Origin: Luteipulveratus flavus
Lineage (GTDB): Bacteria > Actinomycetota > Actinomycetes > Actinomycetales > Dermatophilaceae
Assembly: GCF_029439465.1 (NCBI RefSeq)
Contig: NZ_JAROAV010000031.1
Coordinates: 1 to 64,000, forward strand
Direction of reading: 5' to 3'
DNA: 64,000 nt
Positions within the stretch are counted from its first letter, which is position 1; every line of letters begins with the position of its first letter. Shown here one piece after another: positions 35,603-44,595 of this stretch. The translations under genes were made by a program, and so were the position numbers. Under the pieces are notes generated by a model that saw nothing but the letters and a program-made list of their open reading frames with translations, had not been told where the DNA came from and ran no database searches.

Positions 35603-36697
35603 ATGCCCGACCTGGACCTCACCGCCGACGTGGTCACCCTGACCGCCGCGGTCTGCGACATCGAGTCCGTCAGCCACCACGAGACCGAGCTCGCGGACGC
35701 GGTGGAGCGGGCGCTGCGGGCGCTGCCGCACCTGACCGTCGTGCGCGACGGCGACGCGGTCGTCGCCCGCACCGACCTCGGTCGCCCCGAGCGGGTCATC
35801 CTCGCCGGCCACCTGGACACGGTGCCGTTGACCGACCCGCCCAACCTGCCCGTACGGCGCGAGAGTGGCCGGCTGGTCGGACGGGGCACGACCGACATGA
35901 AGGGCGGTGTCGCGGTCCAGCTGCGGCTGGCGGCGACGATCACCGAGTCGACCCGCGACGTGACCTACGTGTTCTACGACGCCGAGGAGGTCGAGGACCG
36001 GTACAACGGTCTGGGCCGCCTGGCGCGGACCCGTCCGGACCTGCTGCAGGGCGATTTCGCGGTCCTGCTCGAACCCACCGACGGGGGCATCGAGGGCGGG
36101 TGCAAGGGCACCCTGCGGGTGGACGTCCATGCCGGCGGCGTCGCCGCCCACTCGGCCCGGCCCTGGAACGGCAGCAACGCGATCCACGCGGCGGGCGAGA
36201 TCCTGGCCCGGCTGTCGGCGTACGAGCCGCGGACCGCCGAGGTGGACGGGCTGGAGTACCGCGAGGCGCTGAACGCCGTGGGCATCAGCGGCGGCATTGC
36301 CGGCAACGTCATCCCGGACGCGTGCACGGTGAGCGTCAACTACCGGTTCGCGCCGGACCGGTCGGGCGAGCAGGCGCTGCAGCACGTCCGCGAGGTGTTC
36401 CACGGGTTCGACGTCGAGCTGGGCGACACGGCCGACGGCGCGCGGCCCGGCCTGGACCTCCCCGCGGCGCAGGCGTTCGTCGCCGCGCTCGGCCTGCCCG
36501 TGACGGCGAAGCAGGGATGGACCGACGTCGCCCGCTTCTCCACGCTGGGTGTCCCCGCGGTGAACTTCGGCCCGGGAGACCCCAACCTGGCCCACACCGA
36601 CCACGAGCACTGCCCCGAGCAGCAGATCATCGACGCAGAGGCGGCGCTGCGGCGCTGGCTCGAGGACGCACCCACCGACGGCGAGGAGCACCCATGA
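35603..36697 (+). CDS. dapE: Succinyl-diaminopimelate desuccinylase
   Basis: A 364-residue M20 zinc hydrolase that releases L,L-diaminopimelate from its N-succinyl form. Metal-site blocks are [22 protein letters not shown] and [13 protein letters not shown]; the lid domain begins near 180 ([16 protein letters not shown]), and [11 protein letters not shown] provides the final ligand. Start ATG 35603 is six bases after CAGGAT, so probably leaderless; an upstream ATG at 35579 is less likely. The stop overlaps the LOG-family gene as ATGA. Confidence 0.95.
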   Translation: MPDLDLTADVVTLTAAVCDIESVSHHETELADAVERALRALPHLTVVRDGDAVVARTDLGRPERVILAGHLDTVPLTDPPNLPVRRESGRLVGRGTTDMKGGVAVQLRLAATITESTRDVTYVFYDAEEVEDRYNGLGRLARTRPDLLQGDFAVLLEPTDGGIEGGCKGTLRVDVHAGGVAAHSARPWNGSNAIHAAGEILARLSAYEPRTAEVDGLEYREALNAVGISGGIAGNVIPDACTVSVNYRFAPDRSGEQALQHVREVFHGFDVELGDTADGARPGLDLPAAQAFVAALGLPVTAKQGWTDVARFSTLGVPAVNFGPGDPNLAHTDHEHCPEQQIIDAEAALRRWLEDAPTDGEEHP

Positions 36698-37446
36698 CCA
36701 CCCCGGAGTACCGCAAGGGAGCGACCACGCTGCGCGGCAAGCGGGTGCCGGGTACGACCACCGACGCCCGGCTGCTGGACAACGCCGAGTCGGCCGACTG
36801 GCTGCACACCGACCCGTGGCGGGTGCTGCGCATCCAGAGCGAGTTCGTCGAGGGTTTCGGGGCGCTCGCCGAGCTCGGTCCGGCGGTCAGCGTCTTCGGG
36901 TCGGCCCGCACGCCCGCGGACTCCCCGTACTACGCCCTCGGCGAGGAGGTCGGCCGGCTGCTCGTCGAGGCGGGGTACGCCGTCATCACCGGTGGCGGCC
37001 CGGGAGCCATGGAGGCCGCCAACAAGGGCGCCATGGAGGCGGGCGGCACCAGCGTCGGGCTCGGGATCGAGCTGCCGTTCGAGGCCGGCCTCAACCCGTA
37101 CGTGGACCTGGGCGTCAACTTCCGCTACTTCTTCGCCCGCAAGACGATGTTCGTGAAGTACGCGGAGGGGTACGTCGTCCTGCCCGGCGGGTTCGGCACG
37201 CTGGACGAGCTCTTCGAGGCGATCACCCTGGTGCAGACCCAGAAGGTCACCAGCTTCCCGGTGGTGCTGCTGGGCCGCGAGTTCTGGACGCCGATGGTGG
37301 ACTGGCTGCGGGGCACGCTGCTGACCCACAAGATGGTCAGCGAGCAGGACGTCGACCTGCTGCACGTCGTCGACGACCCGCGGGAGGCCGTCGACCTCAT
37401 CGCGACCGCCCGGCAGGAGCGGATGGAGGCTCAACGCCCTGAGTAG
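36694..37446 (+). CDS. LOG-family (TIGR00730) Rossmann-fold protein
   Basis: A 250-residue protein with the lonely-guy motifs: [34 protein letters not shown] and the catalytic [20 protein letters not shown] enzymes hydrolyse nucleoside 5'-monophosphates, including cytokinin ribotides, to base and ribose phosphate; the physiological substrate here is unknown. About 60 extra N-terminal residues precede the core. It is coupled to dapE by an ATGA overlap. Confidence 0.92.
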   Translation: MTTPEYRKGATTLRGKRVPGTTTDARLLDNAESADWLHTDPWRVLRIQSEFVEGFGALAELGPAVSVFGSARTPADSPYYALGEEVGRLLVEAGYAVITGGGPGAMEAANKGAMEAGGTSVGLGIELPFEAGLNPYVDLGVNFRYFFARKTMFVKYAEGYVVLPGGFGTLDELFEAITLVQTQKVTSFPVVLLGREFWTPMVDWLRGTLLTHKMVSEQDVDLLHVVDDPREAVDLIATARQERMEAQRPE

Positions 37447-37482
37447 TCCCACCGCTCAGGGCCGTGACCTATCCTCGGACCC

Positions 37483-37797
37483 GTGATCGTGGTCCTCATC
37501 GCTCTCCTCGTGGTCGTCATCGGCCTGGCGGCTGCGGTCGTCATCGGCCGGATCCCCGTCACGACGATGGACGACCCGACCGCCACCTCTGCGTTCGAGC
37601 CGCTCCCGGAGGGCCGGGTGACCGAGGACGACCTGGACGCGCTGCGGCTCGACCAGACGTTGCGCGGCTACCGGATGAGCCAGGTCGACGGTGTGCTGGA
37701 CCGGCTGCGCGACGAGCTGTTGTCGCGGGACCGCGAGATCGAGCGGCTGCGGGCCGAGCTGGCCGGCCGGCCGGTCGGGTCCGCGTCGACCGACTGA
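37483..37797 (+). CDS. Small membrane-anchored DivIVA-domain protein
   Basis: A 104-residue protein with one N-terminal span (VIVVLIALLVVVIGLAAAVVIG) and a short DivIVA-type segment, LRGYRMSQVDGVLDRLRDELL, ending in a coiled coil (REIERLRAELAG). This resembles the membrane-binding turn and coil of Wag31/DivIVA, which organises polar growth and division, but the protein is far shorter. TATCCT is seven bases before the GTG, so a leaderless mRNA is likely. The SRPBCC gene follows 10 bp later. Confidence 0.8.
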   Translation: MIVVLIALLVVVIGLAAAVVIGRIPVTTMDDPTATSAFEPLPEGRVTEDDLDALRLDQTLRGYRMSQVDGVLDRLRDELLSRDREIERLRAELAGRPVGSASTD

Positions 37798-37807
37798 GGC
37801 CCGCGTC

Positions 37808-38248
37808 ATGGCTGTCGAGATCGTCCGCGAGACGAGCGCGCCCGTCGGGCGGGTCTGGTCGGTGCTCACCGACTGGCCCCGGCACGGTGCTCACGTGCCC
37901 CTCACCCGCCTGACCGTCACCGGGCCGCCCGGCGTCGGCCAGGAGATCGACGCCGCGACCCGTCTCGGTCCGTTCGCCTTCCACGACGTGATGCGCGTGG
38001 ACGAGTGGGAGCCGCCGACCGACGGCAGCGCCGGTCACGTCGTGCTGACCAAGATCGGCCGGGTCCTCTCCGGCAGTGCCCGCATCGAGGTCGCGCCGCA
38101 CGGCTCGGGTGCGCGCGTCGCCTGGGCCGAGCTGGTGCGTCCGCGCCCCGACCTGCTGGGGCGCGCCGTCGGCCCGATCGCCGACGTCGCCGCGCGGGTG
38201 CTCTTCGGTCGGACGGTCGACGGGTTGCTGCGGGAGGCCGCCGAGTGA
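37808..38248 (+). CDS. SRPBCC-family protein
   Basis: A 146-residue START/polyketide-cyclase-like fold: VEIVRETSAPVGRVWSVLTDWPRHGAHVPLT is the usual opening helix and strand, and the end LFGRTVDGLLREAAE the long C-terminal helix. Such proteins bind hydrophobic ligands in a central cavity; no ligand can be named. The stop overlaps tag as GTGA. Confidence 0.8.
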   Translation: MAVEIVRETSAPVGRVWSVLTDWPRHGAHVPLTRLTVTGPPGVGQEIDAATRLGPFAFHDVMRVDEWEPPTDGSAGHVVLTKIGRVLSGSARIEVAPHGSGARVAWAELVRPRPDLLGRAVGPIADVAARVLFGRTVDGLLREAAE

Positions 38249-38838
38249 GCGTCCCGGACGGCATCGTCATCGGTCCGGACGAGCTGCCCCGCTGCGCGTG
38301 GGCGGGCTCCACGCCGGACTACCTGGAGTACCACGACCACGAGTGGGGCGTCCCCGTGCACGGCGAGAGCGCCCTGTACGAGCGCGTCACCCTCGAGGCC
38401 TTCCAGTCCGGTCTGGCGTGGATCACGATCCTGCGCAAGCGCCCGGCGTTCCGGGCGGCCTTCGCCGACTTCGACGCCGACACGGTGGCCTCGTACGACG
38501 AAGGGGACGTCGAGCGGCTGATGAGCGACGCGTCGATCGTCCGCAACCGCCGCAAGATCGACGCGGCGGTCACCAACGCCCGCGCCGTCGTCCGGCTGCG
38601 GGAGGACGGCGGCCTCGACCACGTGGTCTGGTCCCACCGGCCGGCCTCTCACCGGCCACCGCGGACCCTCGCCGATGCCGCGACGACCACCCCGGAGTCC
38701 GTTGCGCTCGCCCGCACGCTGAAGAAGGCGGGCTTCGCGCACGTCGGACCCACGACCATGTACGCCGCCATGCAGGCGTGCGGCCTGGTCGACGACCACC
38801 TGGCAGGCTGCTTCCGCAGCACGGGAGCCCGATCATGA
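38245..38838 (+). CDS. tag: DNA-3-methyladenine glycosylase I
   Basis: A 197-residue Tag enzyme, which excises 3-methyladenine from alkylated DNA. Family blocks are RCAWAGSTPDYLEYHDHEWGVP, LEAFQSGLAWITILRKR and FAHVGPTTMYAAMQACGLVDDH. The Cys and His residues of the zinc snap (C near 16, H near 31, plus C-terminal H and C) are present. It overlaps the genes before and after by four bases each, suggesting a coupled operon with the SRPBCC and PIG-V-like proteins. Confidence 0.95.
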   Translation: MSVPDGIVIGPDELPRCAWAGSTPDYLEYHDHEWGVPVHGESALYERVTLEAFQSGLAWITILRKRPAFRAAFADFDADTVASYDEGDVERLMSDASIVRNRRKIDAAVTNARAVVRLREDGGLDHVVWSHRPASHRPPRTLADAATTTPESVALARTLKKAGFAHVGPTTMYAAMQACGLVDDHLAGCFRSTGARS

Positions 38839-40097
38839 GCAGCACTGTCCTGGCGCAGCCGCGAGCGGCCCACGAGATGACCGACCGGGCCCGCCTGGTC
38901 GCCACCCGCTTCCTCCCGATGGTCGTGGTCGCCTACCTGTTCTTCCGGCTGCTGTCGGCGCTGCTGATGATCTGGCTGGCGCGCCACCAGGTGCCCGAGG
39001 GCGTCCCGTTCGGCCCCGAGAACGGCTCGACCACGACGTACTGGGACATGACCCGCATGTGGGACGGCCGCTGGTACGAGACGGTGGTGCGCGAGGGCTA
39101 CCCCGACCAGCTGCCGGTCGTGAACGGCGCGCTCCAGCAGAACCAGTGGGCGTTCTACCCGCTGTTCCCGGAGATCACCAAGCTGCTGATGTCGGCGACC
39201 GGCCTGTCCTTCGGCGTCGTCGGCTCCACGTTCTCGCTCGTGCTCGGCACCGCCGCCGCCGCCGTGATGGGCGTCCTGCTACGGGATCGCGTCGGACCGG
39301 TCGTCGCGCTCGCCGCCGTCTGCGTGTACGCCGCGTCGCCGCCCTCCCCGTCGCTGCAGATGGCCTACACCGAGTCGCTGGCCATGCTGCTGCTGTGCGG
39401 GTTCCTGCTCGCGATCCAGCGTGAGCAGTGGGCGGTGGCGGCCTCGCTCGCCCTGCTCACCGGACTCACCCGCCCGATCGCGCTGCCCCTCGGACTGGTC
39501 GCGCTGGTGGCCGTCATCGTTCGCTGGCGCCGGCGTGCGGACCGACCGGTGCACCCCTCCGAGATCGTCGGGATGCTGGCGGCGCTGGCCTCCTGCGGGG
39601 TGGCGGGTCTGATGTGGCCGGCCATCGCCTGGTCGCAGACCGGCAGCTCCTCCGCGTACACCGACACGATGGGCACCTGGCGGGTCGGCGGCGTGGTCAA
39701 GCCGTTCGAGCCGTGGTGGAACAACTCGGCCGCCGCGCTCGGCCCGTTCTGGGGACGCTTCGCGCTGATCGCCTTCGTCGTCGGCGTCCTCGTCGCGATG
39801 CTCGGCCCCTGGGCCCGTGCACTCGGCCCGGTCATGCGGACCTGGGTGCTGGGGTACCTGCTCTACCTCGGCGCCGTGCTCGACCCGTGGACCAGCATCT
39901 ACCGGTACCTGCTGTTCGTGTTCCCGCTGGCGGTCGTGATGATCGGTGGTGGCTGGTCGCCCGACGACCCGCGAGCGGCGCGCTACCGGTTCGTCGGGCT
40001 CCGCACCGTGGTGCTCGTCCTGCTCGGCCTCGGCTGGCAGGTGTGGTGGGGCTGGGAGCTGCTGCGCTTCATCCCGCCCGCCGACAACCCGATCTAG
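38835..40097 (+). CDS. PIG-V-like mannosyltransferase membrane protein
   Basis: A 420-residue membrane protein with about ten predicted spans. MWDGRWYETVVREGYPDQ after the first span and YTESLAMLL in the middle resemble the PIG-V/GPI-mannosyltransferase-2-like GT-C family; actinobacterial members are thought to transfer mannose from a lipid carrier to outer-surface acceptors. The acidic WD of the first loop is the expected catalytic site. It ends the dapE-to-here strand run and is followed by the repeat array rather than by a classic terminator. Confidence 0.8.
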   Translation: MSSTVLAQPRAAHEMTDRARLVATRFLPMVVVAYLFFRLLSALLMIWLARHQVPEGVPFGPENGSTTTYWDMTRMWDGRWYETVVREGYPDQLPVVNGALQQNQWAFYPLFPEITKLLMSATGLSFGVVGSTFSLVLGTAAAAVMGVLLRDRVGPVVALAAVCVYAASPPSPSLQMAYTESLAMLLLCGFLLAIQREQWAVAASLALLTGLTRPIALPLGLVALVAVIVRWRRRADRPVHPSEIVGMLAALASCGVAGLMWPAIAWSQTGSSSAYTDTMGTWRVGGVVKPFEPWWNNSAAALGPFWGRFALIAFVVGVLVAMLGPWARALGPVMRTWVLGYLLYLGAVLDPWTSIYRYLLFVFPLAVVMIGGGWSPDDPRAARYRFVGLRTVVLVLLGLGWQVWWGWELLRFIPPADNPI

Positions 40098-40123
40098 TTC
40101 TTCTCGCCGATCTCACCGACGCA

Positions 40124-40300
40124 CCCCGCTGGTCGAGCCGGGACGAGCCGACGACTCCGCTGGTTGAGCCGGGACGAGCCGACCACCCCCGCTGGTTGAG
40201 CCGGGGCGAGGAGACCACCCCCGCTGGTTGAGCCGGGGCGAGGCGACCACCCCGCTGGTTGAGCCGGGGCGAGGCGAAGCCGAGGCCCGAGTCGAAACCC
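40124..40300. repeat. Tandem array of a palindromic intergenic repeat, five units
   Basis: Units beginning CGCTGGT(T/C)GAGCCGG start at 40127, 40158, 40190, 40222 and 40253, a period of 31-32 bp. The first two read GGGACGAGCCGAC, the next two GGGGCGAGG, and the last runs on into the complementary half GCGAAGCCGAGGCCCGAGTCGAAACC, which completes the palindrome. The array therefore looks like one full element with four truncated half copies joined to it. The family is the same as at 1-88. It lies between convergent 3' ends. Confidence 0.9.
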
Positions 40301-40354
40301 GGTGAGTCATGGGGAGACTCCGACAGACGCTGCGCGGATGCTTCCCCGAGTGTG

Positions 40355-40429
40355 ATGAGTGACCGCTCGGGTCGGTTGTTCGGGCTCGCAGGCTCGGTCG
40401 GGCTCCATGAGTGACCGCTCGGGACGGTT
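40355..40429. repeat. Pair of 23-bp direct repeats
   Basis: ATGAGTGACCGCTCGGG followed by t/aCGGTT occurs at 40355-40377 and 40407-40429 with one difference, 52 bp apart. The sequence between is not repeated. It is unrelated to the array upstream and may be a second dispersed element. Confidence 0.75.
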
Positions 40430-40478
40430 TTGGCCCCGAACCGGCCGTGGGCGGTGAGCCGGCCCACCAGGTTCCGGC

Positions 40479-41270
40479 TCAGCGGCCGTGGAAGGTGGGC
40501 TTCTCCTTGGCCAGGAAGGCCTCGACGGCACCGGCGTGGTCCTCGGTCTTGCCGGTCAGCGTCATCAGCTCGCCCTCGTACGCGAGCGACTCGGCGAGGT
40601 CGTGCGACGCGGAGTGGTCGATCGCGCGGCGCACCGACCCGTACGCGATGGTCGGCCCGTCGGCGAGCCGGCTCGCCAGCTCGCCGACGGTGGCGTCCAG
40701 CCGATCGGCCGGGACGACCGTCGTGGCGAGACCGAGCTCGAGCGCCTCCTGCGCGGGCACCGTACGCGGCATGAGCAGCAGCTCCTTGGCCTTGGCGGTG
40801 CCGACGAGGCGGGGGAGCGTCCAGGACGAGCCGGTGTCACAGGACAGTGCGATCCCGGTGAAGGCGAGGTTGAAACCGGCGCTGTCGGCGAGGACCCGCA
40901 GGTCGCAGGCGAAGGCGAGCGACGCGCCGGCGCCCGCGGCGACACCGTTGAGCGCCGCGATCACCGGTTTGTTCATGGTGGCGACGAGGGTGACGATCGG
41001 GTTGTAGTGGTCCCGGACCGTCCGGAACAAGTCGTCCGACTGCGCCTTCAGCAGACCGACGTGCTCCTTGAGATCCTGCCCGACGCAGAACGCCCGCCCC
41101 GACCCGGTGAGCACGACCGCGCGGACGTCGGCGTCCTCCGCCACCTCCTGCAGGGCGCTCAGCAGCGCCTCCTTGGTGGGGACGTCGAGGGAGTTCATCG
41201 CGTCGGGGCGGTTCAGGCGGACGGTGGCGACGCCGCCGTCGCGGGTCACCAGGACAGGACCGTCGGACAT
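40479..41270 (-). CDS. Enoyl-CoA hydratase/isomerase family protein
   Basis: A 263-residue crotonase-fold enzyme. RAFCVGQDLKEH and GVAAGAGASLAFACDLRVLAD form the two oxyanion loops; the second catalytic position is CDTGSSW rather than the canonical Glu-containing loop, as in PaaG-type isomerases. It may act in phenylacetyl-CoA or fatty-acid degradation. It starts 28 bp after a PaaX-type regulator on the same strand, which favours a phenylacetate-related role, but no other paa genes are in the window. Confidence 0.88.
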   Translation of the reverse strand: MSDGPVLVTRDGGVATVRLNRPDAMNSLDVPTKEALLSALQEVAEDADVRAVVLTGSGRAFCVGQDLKEHVGLLKAQSDDLFRTVRDHYNPIVTLVATMNKPVIAALNGVAAGAGASLAFACDLRVLADSAGFNLAFTGIALSCDTGSSWTLPRLVGTAKAKELLLMPRTVPAQEALELGLATTVVPADRLDATVGELASRLADGPTIAYGSVRRAIDHSASHDLAESLAYEGELMTLTGKTEDHAGAVEAFLAKEKPTFHGR

Positions 41271-41298
41271 GGCTTCTCGTGCTCCTTCGCGGGTGGGA

Positions 41299-42123
41299 TC
41301 AGTCGGACGACTGTAGAGCGGCGCGCGCCGGGGAGGTGGCATCGGGTTCGCCCGCCAGGCAGGCGTCGACGAACGTCGAGGCCGCCGGCCGCAGGGCCTG
41401 GGTCAAGCGGTCGAACCGCTGCGCGGCGGCGTGCCCCGGCCAGTCCGCCGGCAGCACCTGGGCCGGCAGACCCGGATCGCTGAACAGGAACTTGCGCCAC
41501 TCGTGCACCAGGTCGGTCCGGACCGCGAACGCCTGCTCCGGCTGCCGGGTCAGCGCGGGCACCTCGTCGGTGAGCCGGTCGGCGGAGCGGATGAAGCCGT
41601 CGTAGGCGCGGGCCAGACCCTGCAGGTCCCATAGGTCGCGGGCCAGGCCGTCGCCGTCCCCGGACAGGCGGCCCTCGAAGGAGTGGGCGGGCTGACCCTC
41701 CAGGGCGGTGTCCAGCTCCCCGCTCACGCGCGGCCCGACCCAGGTGTCGGCGGCCATCCGCGCGTACCCGAGGTAGCCGAGCGAGGCGCTGATGCGGTCG
41801 CGCCGCCGGCGGTCGGCGACGTGCTCGCACACGACGACGTGCCAGGTGCCGTTCCAGGGCTGCTCGGTGGTGCGGTAGATGCGGTCCCAGGCGGACCGGA
41901 GCCGTCGCTCGGCTCGGGGCGTCGCGGCGTACCCGCGGATCCCCTCCCGCTCCTCCGGCTCGAGCCACCCCTCGCGGGAGAGCCGGGAGACGGCCGTACG
42001 GACGGCCGGTGCGGCGACGTCGACGGCGGCCAGGAGGCGGACGACGGAGGCGATGGGTGCCCAGCCGCCGCGAGCGGCGAGATGATCGCCGTAGAGGTCG
42101 AACACGGCGGCGCGGGCGTGCAT
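41299..42123 (-). CDS. paaX: PaaX-family transcriptional repressor
   Basis: A 274-residue PaaX-type protein. The N-terminal winged helix (VFDLYGDHLAARGGWAPIASVVRLL, VRTAVSRLSREGWLEPEER) and the central WNGTWHVVVCEHVADRRRRDRI domain are diagnostic, and the C-terminal PaaX domain is present (LVHEWRKFLFSDPGLPAQVLP). PaaX represses phenylacetate degradation genes until phenylacetyl-CoA binds. Here only an enoyl-CoA hydratase follows, so the target set is uncertain. Divergent from the DUF3117 gene. Confidence 0.9.
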   Translation of the reverse strand: MHARAAVFDLYGDHLAARGGWAPIASVVRLLAAVDVAAPAVRTAVSRLSREGWLEPEEREGIRGYAATPRAERRLRSAWDRIYRTTEQPWNGTWHVVVCEHVADRRRRDRISASLGYLGYARMAADTWVGPRVSGELDTALEGQPAHSFEGRLSGDGDGLARDLWDLQGLARAYDGFIRSADRLTDEVPALTRQPEQAFAVRTDLVHEWRKFLFSDPGLPAQVLPADWPGHAAAQRFDRLTQALRPAASTFVDACLAGEPDATSPARAALQSSD

Positions 42124-42212
42124 GGGGACAGTGTGCCGGACCGGTCGGACGCGGCGACGGATCGCCCGACCTCGACCACGGCGGAACGGGAAAGATCGAG
42201 GGACCCCGCGAT

Positions 42213-42241
42213 TTCCCACGGGCGTCGCGGCAGGCGATAAT
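42213..42241 (+). promoter_or_regulatory. Promoter candidate for the DUF3117 gene
   Basis: TTCCCA (42213-42218) and GATAAT (42236-42241) with a 17-bp spacer point to a start near 42248 and a leader of about 90 bases. The GATAATAGG core stands out in GC-rich surroundings. Confidence 0.45.
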
Positions 42242-42339
42242 AGGTCAACACTTGAGCGCATCAGCTGGGCAGCCAGCAGGCAACCTCCGCGTGGCGATGC
42301 GTTCAGACTGCAAGCCACGCGATCCGAAAGGGAGTTCCC

Positions 42340-42507
42340 ATGGCGGCGATGAAGCCCAGGACCGGCGACGGTCCCCTCGAGGTCACCAAGGAGGGCCGCA
42401 GCATCCTGCTGCGCATGCCCCTCGAAGGTGGCGGGCGTCTGGTGGTCGAGATGAACGCCGATGAGGCCGCGGCCCTCGGTGAGGCCATCAAGGGCTGCAT
42501 CGGCTGA
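42340..42507 (+). CDS. DUF3117 small conserved protein
   Basis: A 55-codon gene (MAAMKPRTGDGPLEVTKEGR, then LEGGGRLVVEMNADEAAALGEAIKG). The sequence is a near-perfect match to my recollection of the actinobacterial DUF3117 family, whose function is unknown and whose mycobacterial member lies near glgC. AAAGGGAG precedes the ATG. It is followed at 14 bp by a 16-bp perfect hairpin, so it is an autonomous unit between paaX and glgC. Confidence 0.93.
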   Translation: MAAMKPRTGDGPLEVTKEGRSILLRMPLEGGGRLVVEMNADEAAALGEAIKGCIG

Positions 42508-42520
42508 CACCCGGTCCGAC

Positions 42521-42555
42521 GCGAACCCCGGTCGCCTGAGGCGACCGGGGTTCGC
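42521..42555 (+). terminator. Terminator of the DUF3117 gene
   Basis: Arms 42521-42536 and 42540-42555 are perfectly complementary over 16 bp around TGA. It ends 29 bp before the glgC start and so insulates glgC. Confidence 0.9.
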
Positions 42556-42584
42556 GCTGTCCGGGAGGATGGCAGGATCGCCGC

Positions 42585-43811
42585 GTGGACACCTCTCGTT
42601 GCCTCGCCGTCGTCCAGGCGGGTGGTCAGGGCTCGCGGATGGAGGTCCTCACCCGCGAGCGCGCCAAGCCCGCCCTGCCGTTCGCCGGCTCCTACCAGCT
42701 GGTCGACTTCCCCCTGTCGAACCTGCACCACAGCGGGATCGATCGGGTGTGGCTGTGCCTGCAGTACCAGGCGGACTCGCTGCACGACGTGGTCGCGAAC
42801 GGGCGGCCCTGGGATCTGGACCGCACCCGCGGCGGGCTCCGGCTGGTCTTCCCCCAGGAGGAGCCGGGCTCGGCCGAGGACCACGGCTTCGCGACCGGTA
42901 ACGCCGATCAGCTGTTCCGGATCCGCGCCGACATCGGCCGGGCCGGCGTGGACGCGGTGCTGGTGATGAGCGCGGACCACGTCTACCAGCTGGACTACAC
43001 CGAGGTGCTGCGCACCCACCTGGACGCGGGGGCCGAGTGCACGGTGGTGACGACCACGTGCGGCAAGCAGGAGGCGTCCTCCCACGCGACCGTGGTCGCC
43101 GACGACCGGGGCCGGGTCAGCGACATCGCGTACAAGCCTGAGAAGCCGACCACCACGGTGATCGCGACGGAGGTGTTCGTCTACGACGCCGCGCTCCTGG
43201 TCCAGGCGCTGGAGGAGCTCCAGTCACGCACGACGCACGACGCCGAGGACGGCGACACCGGCCTGGGTGACTTCGGTGAGCACCTGCTCCCGTGGTTCGT
43301 CGATCGCGGCAAGACCGTCGCCCACGCCATGGACGGCTACTGGATGGACGTCGGCCGCCCGGAGACCTACTTGCAGGCCCACCGCGATCTGATCGAGGGA
43401 CACGTCGACGTCTTCCGGGCCGACCGGCCGGTCCTCACCCAGCAGCCGCAGCGTGCACCGGCGTGGATCGCCGAGGGCAGCACGGTCGTCGACGGGCTCG
43501 TCAGCAACGGCTGCCGCATCGAAGGTACGGTCCGGCGCAGCGTGCTGGGTCCGGGCGTGGTGGTCGAGCGCGGCGCGGAGGTGACGGACTCGGTGATCTT
43601 CCGCGACACCGTCGTCCGTGCGGGTGCCCGAGTGTCGTGGTCGATCGTGGACGAGGAGGTGGTCGTCGGCCGGGATGCGAGCGTCGGTGGTCGTCCGCGC
43701 GGTCGCCCGGTGGAGTCCGAGCGGATCACCCTGGTCGGCGCCCGGGTCCGGGTGACCGGCGGCCACGACGTTCCCCTGGGAGCCCGGGTCGAGCCGGGCC
43801 GGCGGGTCTGA
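42585..43811 (+). CDS. glgC: Glucose-1-phosphate adenylyltransferase
   Basis: A 408-residue ADP-glucose pyrophosphorylase. The nucleotide-binding opening [25 protein letters not shown], the [12 protein letters not shown] loop and [18 protein letters not shown] are characteristic, and a C-terminal left-handed helix follows from about 300. It supplies ADP-glucose for glycogen or, in actinobacteria, capsular alpha-glucan. The GTG start is six bases after CAGGAT, pointing to a leaderless mRNA. No glgA is seen within the window. Confidence 0.93.
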   Translation: MDTSRCLAVVQAGGQGSRMEVLTRERAKPALPFAGSYQLVDFPLSNLHHSGIDRVWLCLQYQADSLHDVVANGRPWDLDRTRGGLRLVFPQEEPGSAEDHGFATGNADQLFRIRADIGRAGVDAVLVMSADHVYQLDYTEVLRTHLDAGAECTVVTTTCGKQEASSHATVVADDRGRVSDIAYKPEKPTTTVIATEVFVYDAALLVQALEELQSRTTHDAEDGDTGLGDFGEHLLPWFVDRGKTVAHAMDGYWMDVGRPETYLQAHRDLIEGHVDVFRADRPVLTQQPQRAPAWIAEGSTVVDGLVSNGCRIEGTVRRSVLGPGVVVERGAEVTDSVIFRDTVVRAGARVSWSIVDEEVVVGRDASVGGRPRGRPVESERITLVGARVRVTGGHDVPLGARVEPGRRV

Positions 43812-43817
43812 GCCGCC

Positions 43818-44450
43818 TCAGCGCTTGACGGCGGTCAGCAGGCCGTCGCCGACGGGCAGCAGCGACACCACGAGCCGCTCGTCGTCCCGCAGCTGCTTGC
43901 CGAGGTCGCGCAGCACGACGGTGGTCTGGTCGCGCACCGCGGGGTCGGCCACCCGGTCGTGCCACAGCATGTTGTCGATCGCGAGCACACCGCCGCGGCG
44001 CAGCAGCCGGACCGCCTGCTCGACGTACTGCGGGTACTCCGGCTTGTCGCCGTCGACCAGCACCAGGTCGTACGCGCCGTCCGCCAGCCGCGGCAGGACC
44101 TCCAGGGCGCTGCCGGAGATCGTGCGGGTGCGCTGGGAGGCGATGCCGGCCTCGGCGTACGCCTGCTTGGCCGCCCGCTGGTGCTCCGGCTCGATGTCGA
44201 TGGTGGTGAGCACGCCGTCGGCCGGCATGCCCCGCAGCAACCACAGCCCGGAGGTCCCCGCACCGGTGCCGATCTCGACCACGGCTCGCGCCGCGACCGC
44301 CGCCGCGAGCATGCTCAACGCCGCGCCGGTCCCCGGGGAGACCGGCGTGCACCCGAGCTCGCCGCCGCGCCGCCGGGCGGTCTCGATGACCTCCGGCTCC
44401 AGCGGGAACTCCTCGGCGTACGCCCACGTTCCAGGCTTCATGGTGCTCAT
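43818..44450 (-). CDS. O-methyltransferase family 3 protein
   Basis: A 210-residue SAM-dependent methyltransferase: [19 protein letters not shown] is the SAM-binding loop, [15 protein letters not shown] motif II and [18 protein letters not shown] the metal/catechol region. Actinobacteria carry such a gene next to sigE, convergent or divergent as here; the acceptor is unknown. Convergent with glgC, six bases apart, and divergent from sigE with 145 bp between start codons. Confidence 0.9.
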   Translation of the reverse strand: MSTMKPGTWAYAEEFPLEPEVIETARRRGGELGCTPVSPGTGAALSMLAAAVAARAVVEIGTGAGTSGLWLLRGMPADGVLTTIDIEPEHQRAAKQAYAEAGIASQRTRTISGSALEVLPRLADGAYDLVLVDGDKPEYPQYVEQAVRLLRRGGVLAIDNMLWHDRVADPAVRDQTTVVLRDLGKQLRDDERLVVSLLPVGDGLLTAVKR

Positions 44451-44595
44451 GGCGACGACTGTAGCCGCGCCCCTCATCCACGGACGCACCCCAGGTTCCC
44501 CCCAGACAACGCCCAGGTTGACCCGCGACGATGCGGGTACGAGACGGACACGTCCCGTACGGCGCGGGGGCGCCGAGTGTGGAAGAGGTGAGCCG

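Larger units (their letters stand above)
40098..40478. other. Gene-free repeat-rich region
   Basis: Between two convergent genes lie 381 bp made of a five-unit tandem array (40124-40300), a pair of 23-bp direct repeats (40355-40429) and a small hairpin at 40447-40467. No coding frame is credible: the open frames across the array simply translate the repeat. Confidence 0.8.

Noticed and set aside
40124-40300. The tandem array as a CRISPR
   Set aside because: Units follow each other with no unique spacers, each unit is half of a palindrome, and no cas genes are present. The nearby Cas4-like fold at 59142 is a stand-alone nuclease 19 kb away.
44451-44595. An ECF-type autoregulatory promoter before sigE
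   Set aside because: GGAAC-like sequence occurs only on the opposite strand without a matching -10 at proper spacing, so I do not claim it.
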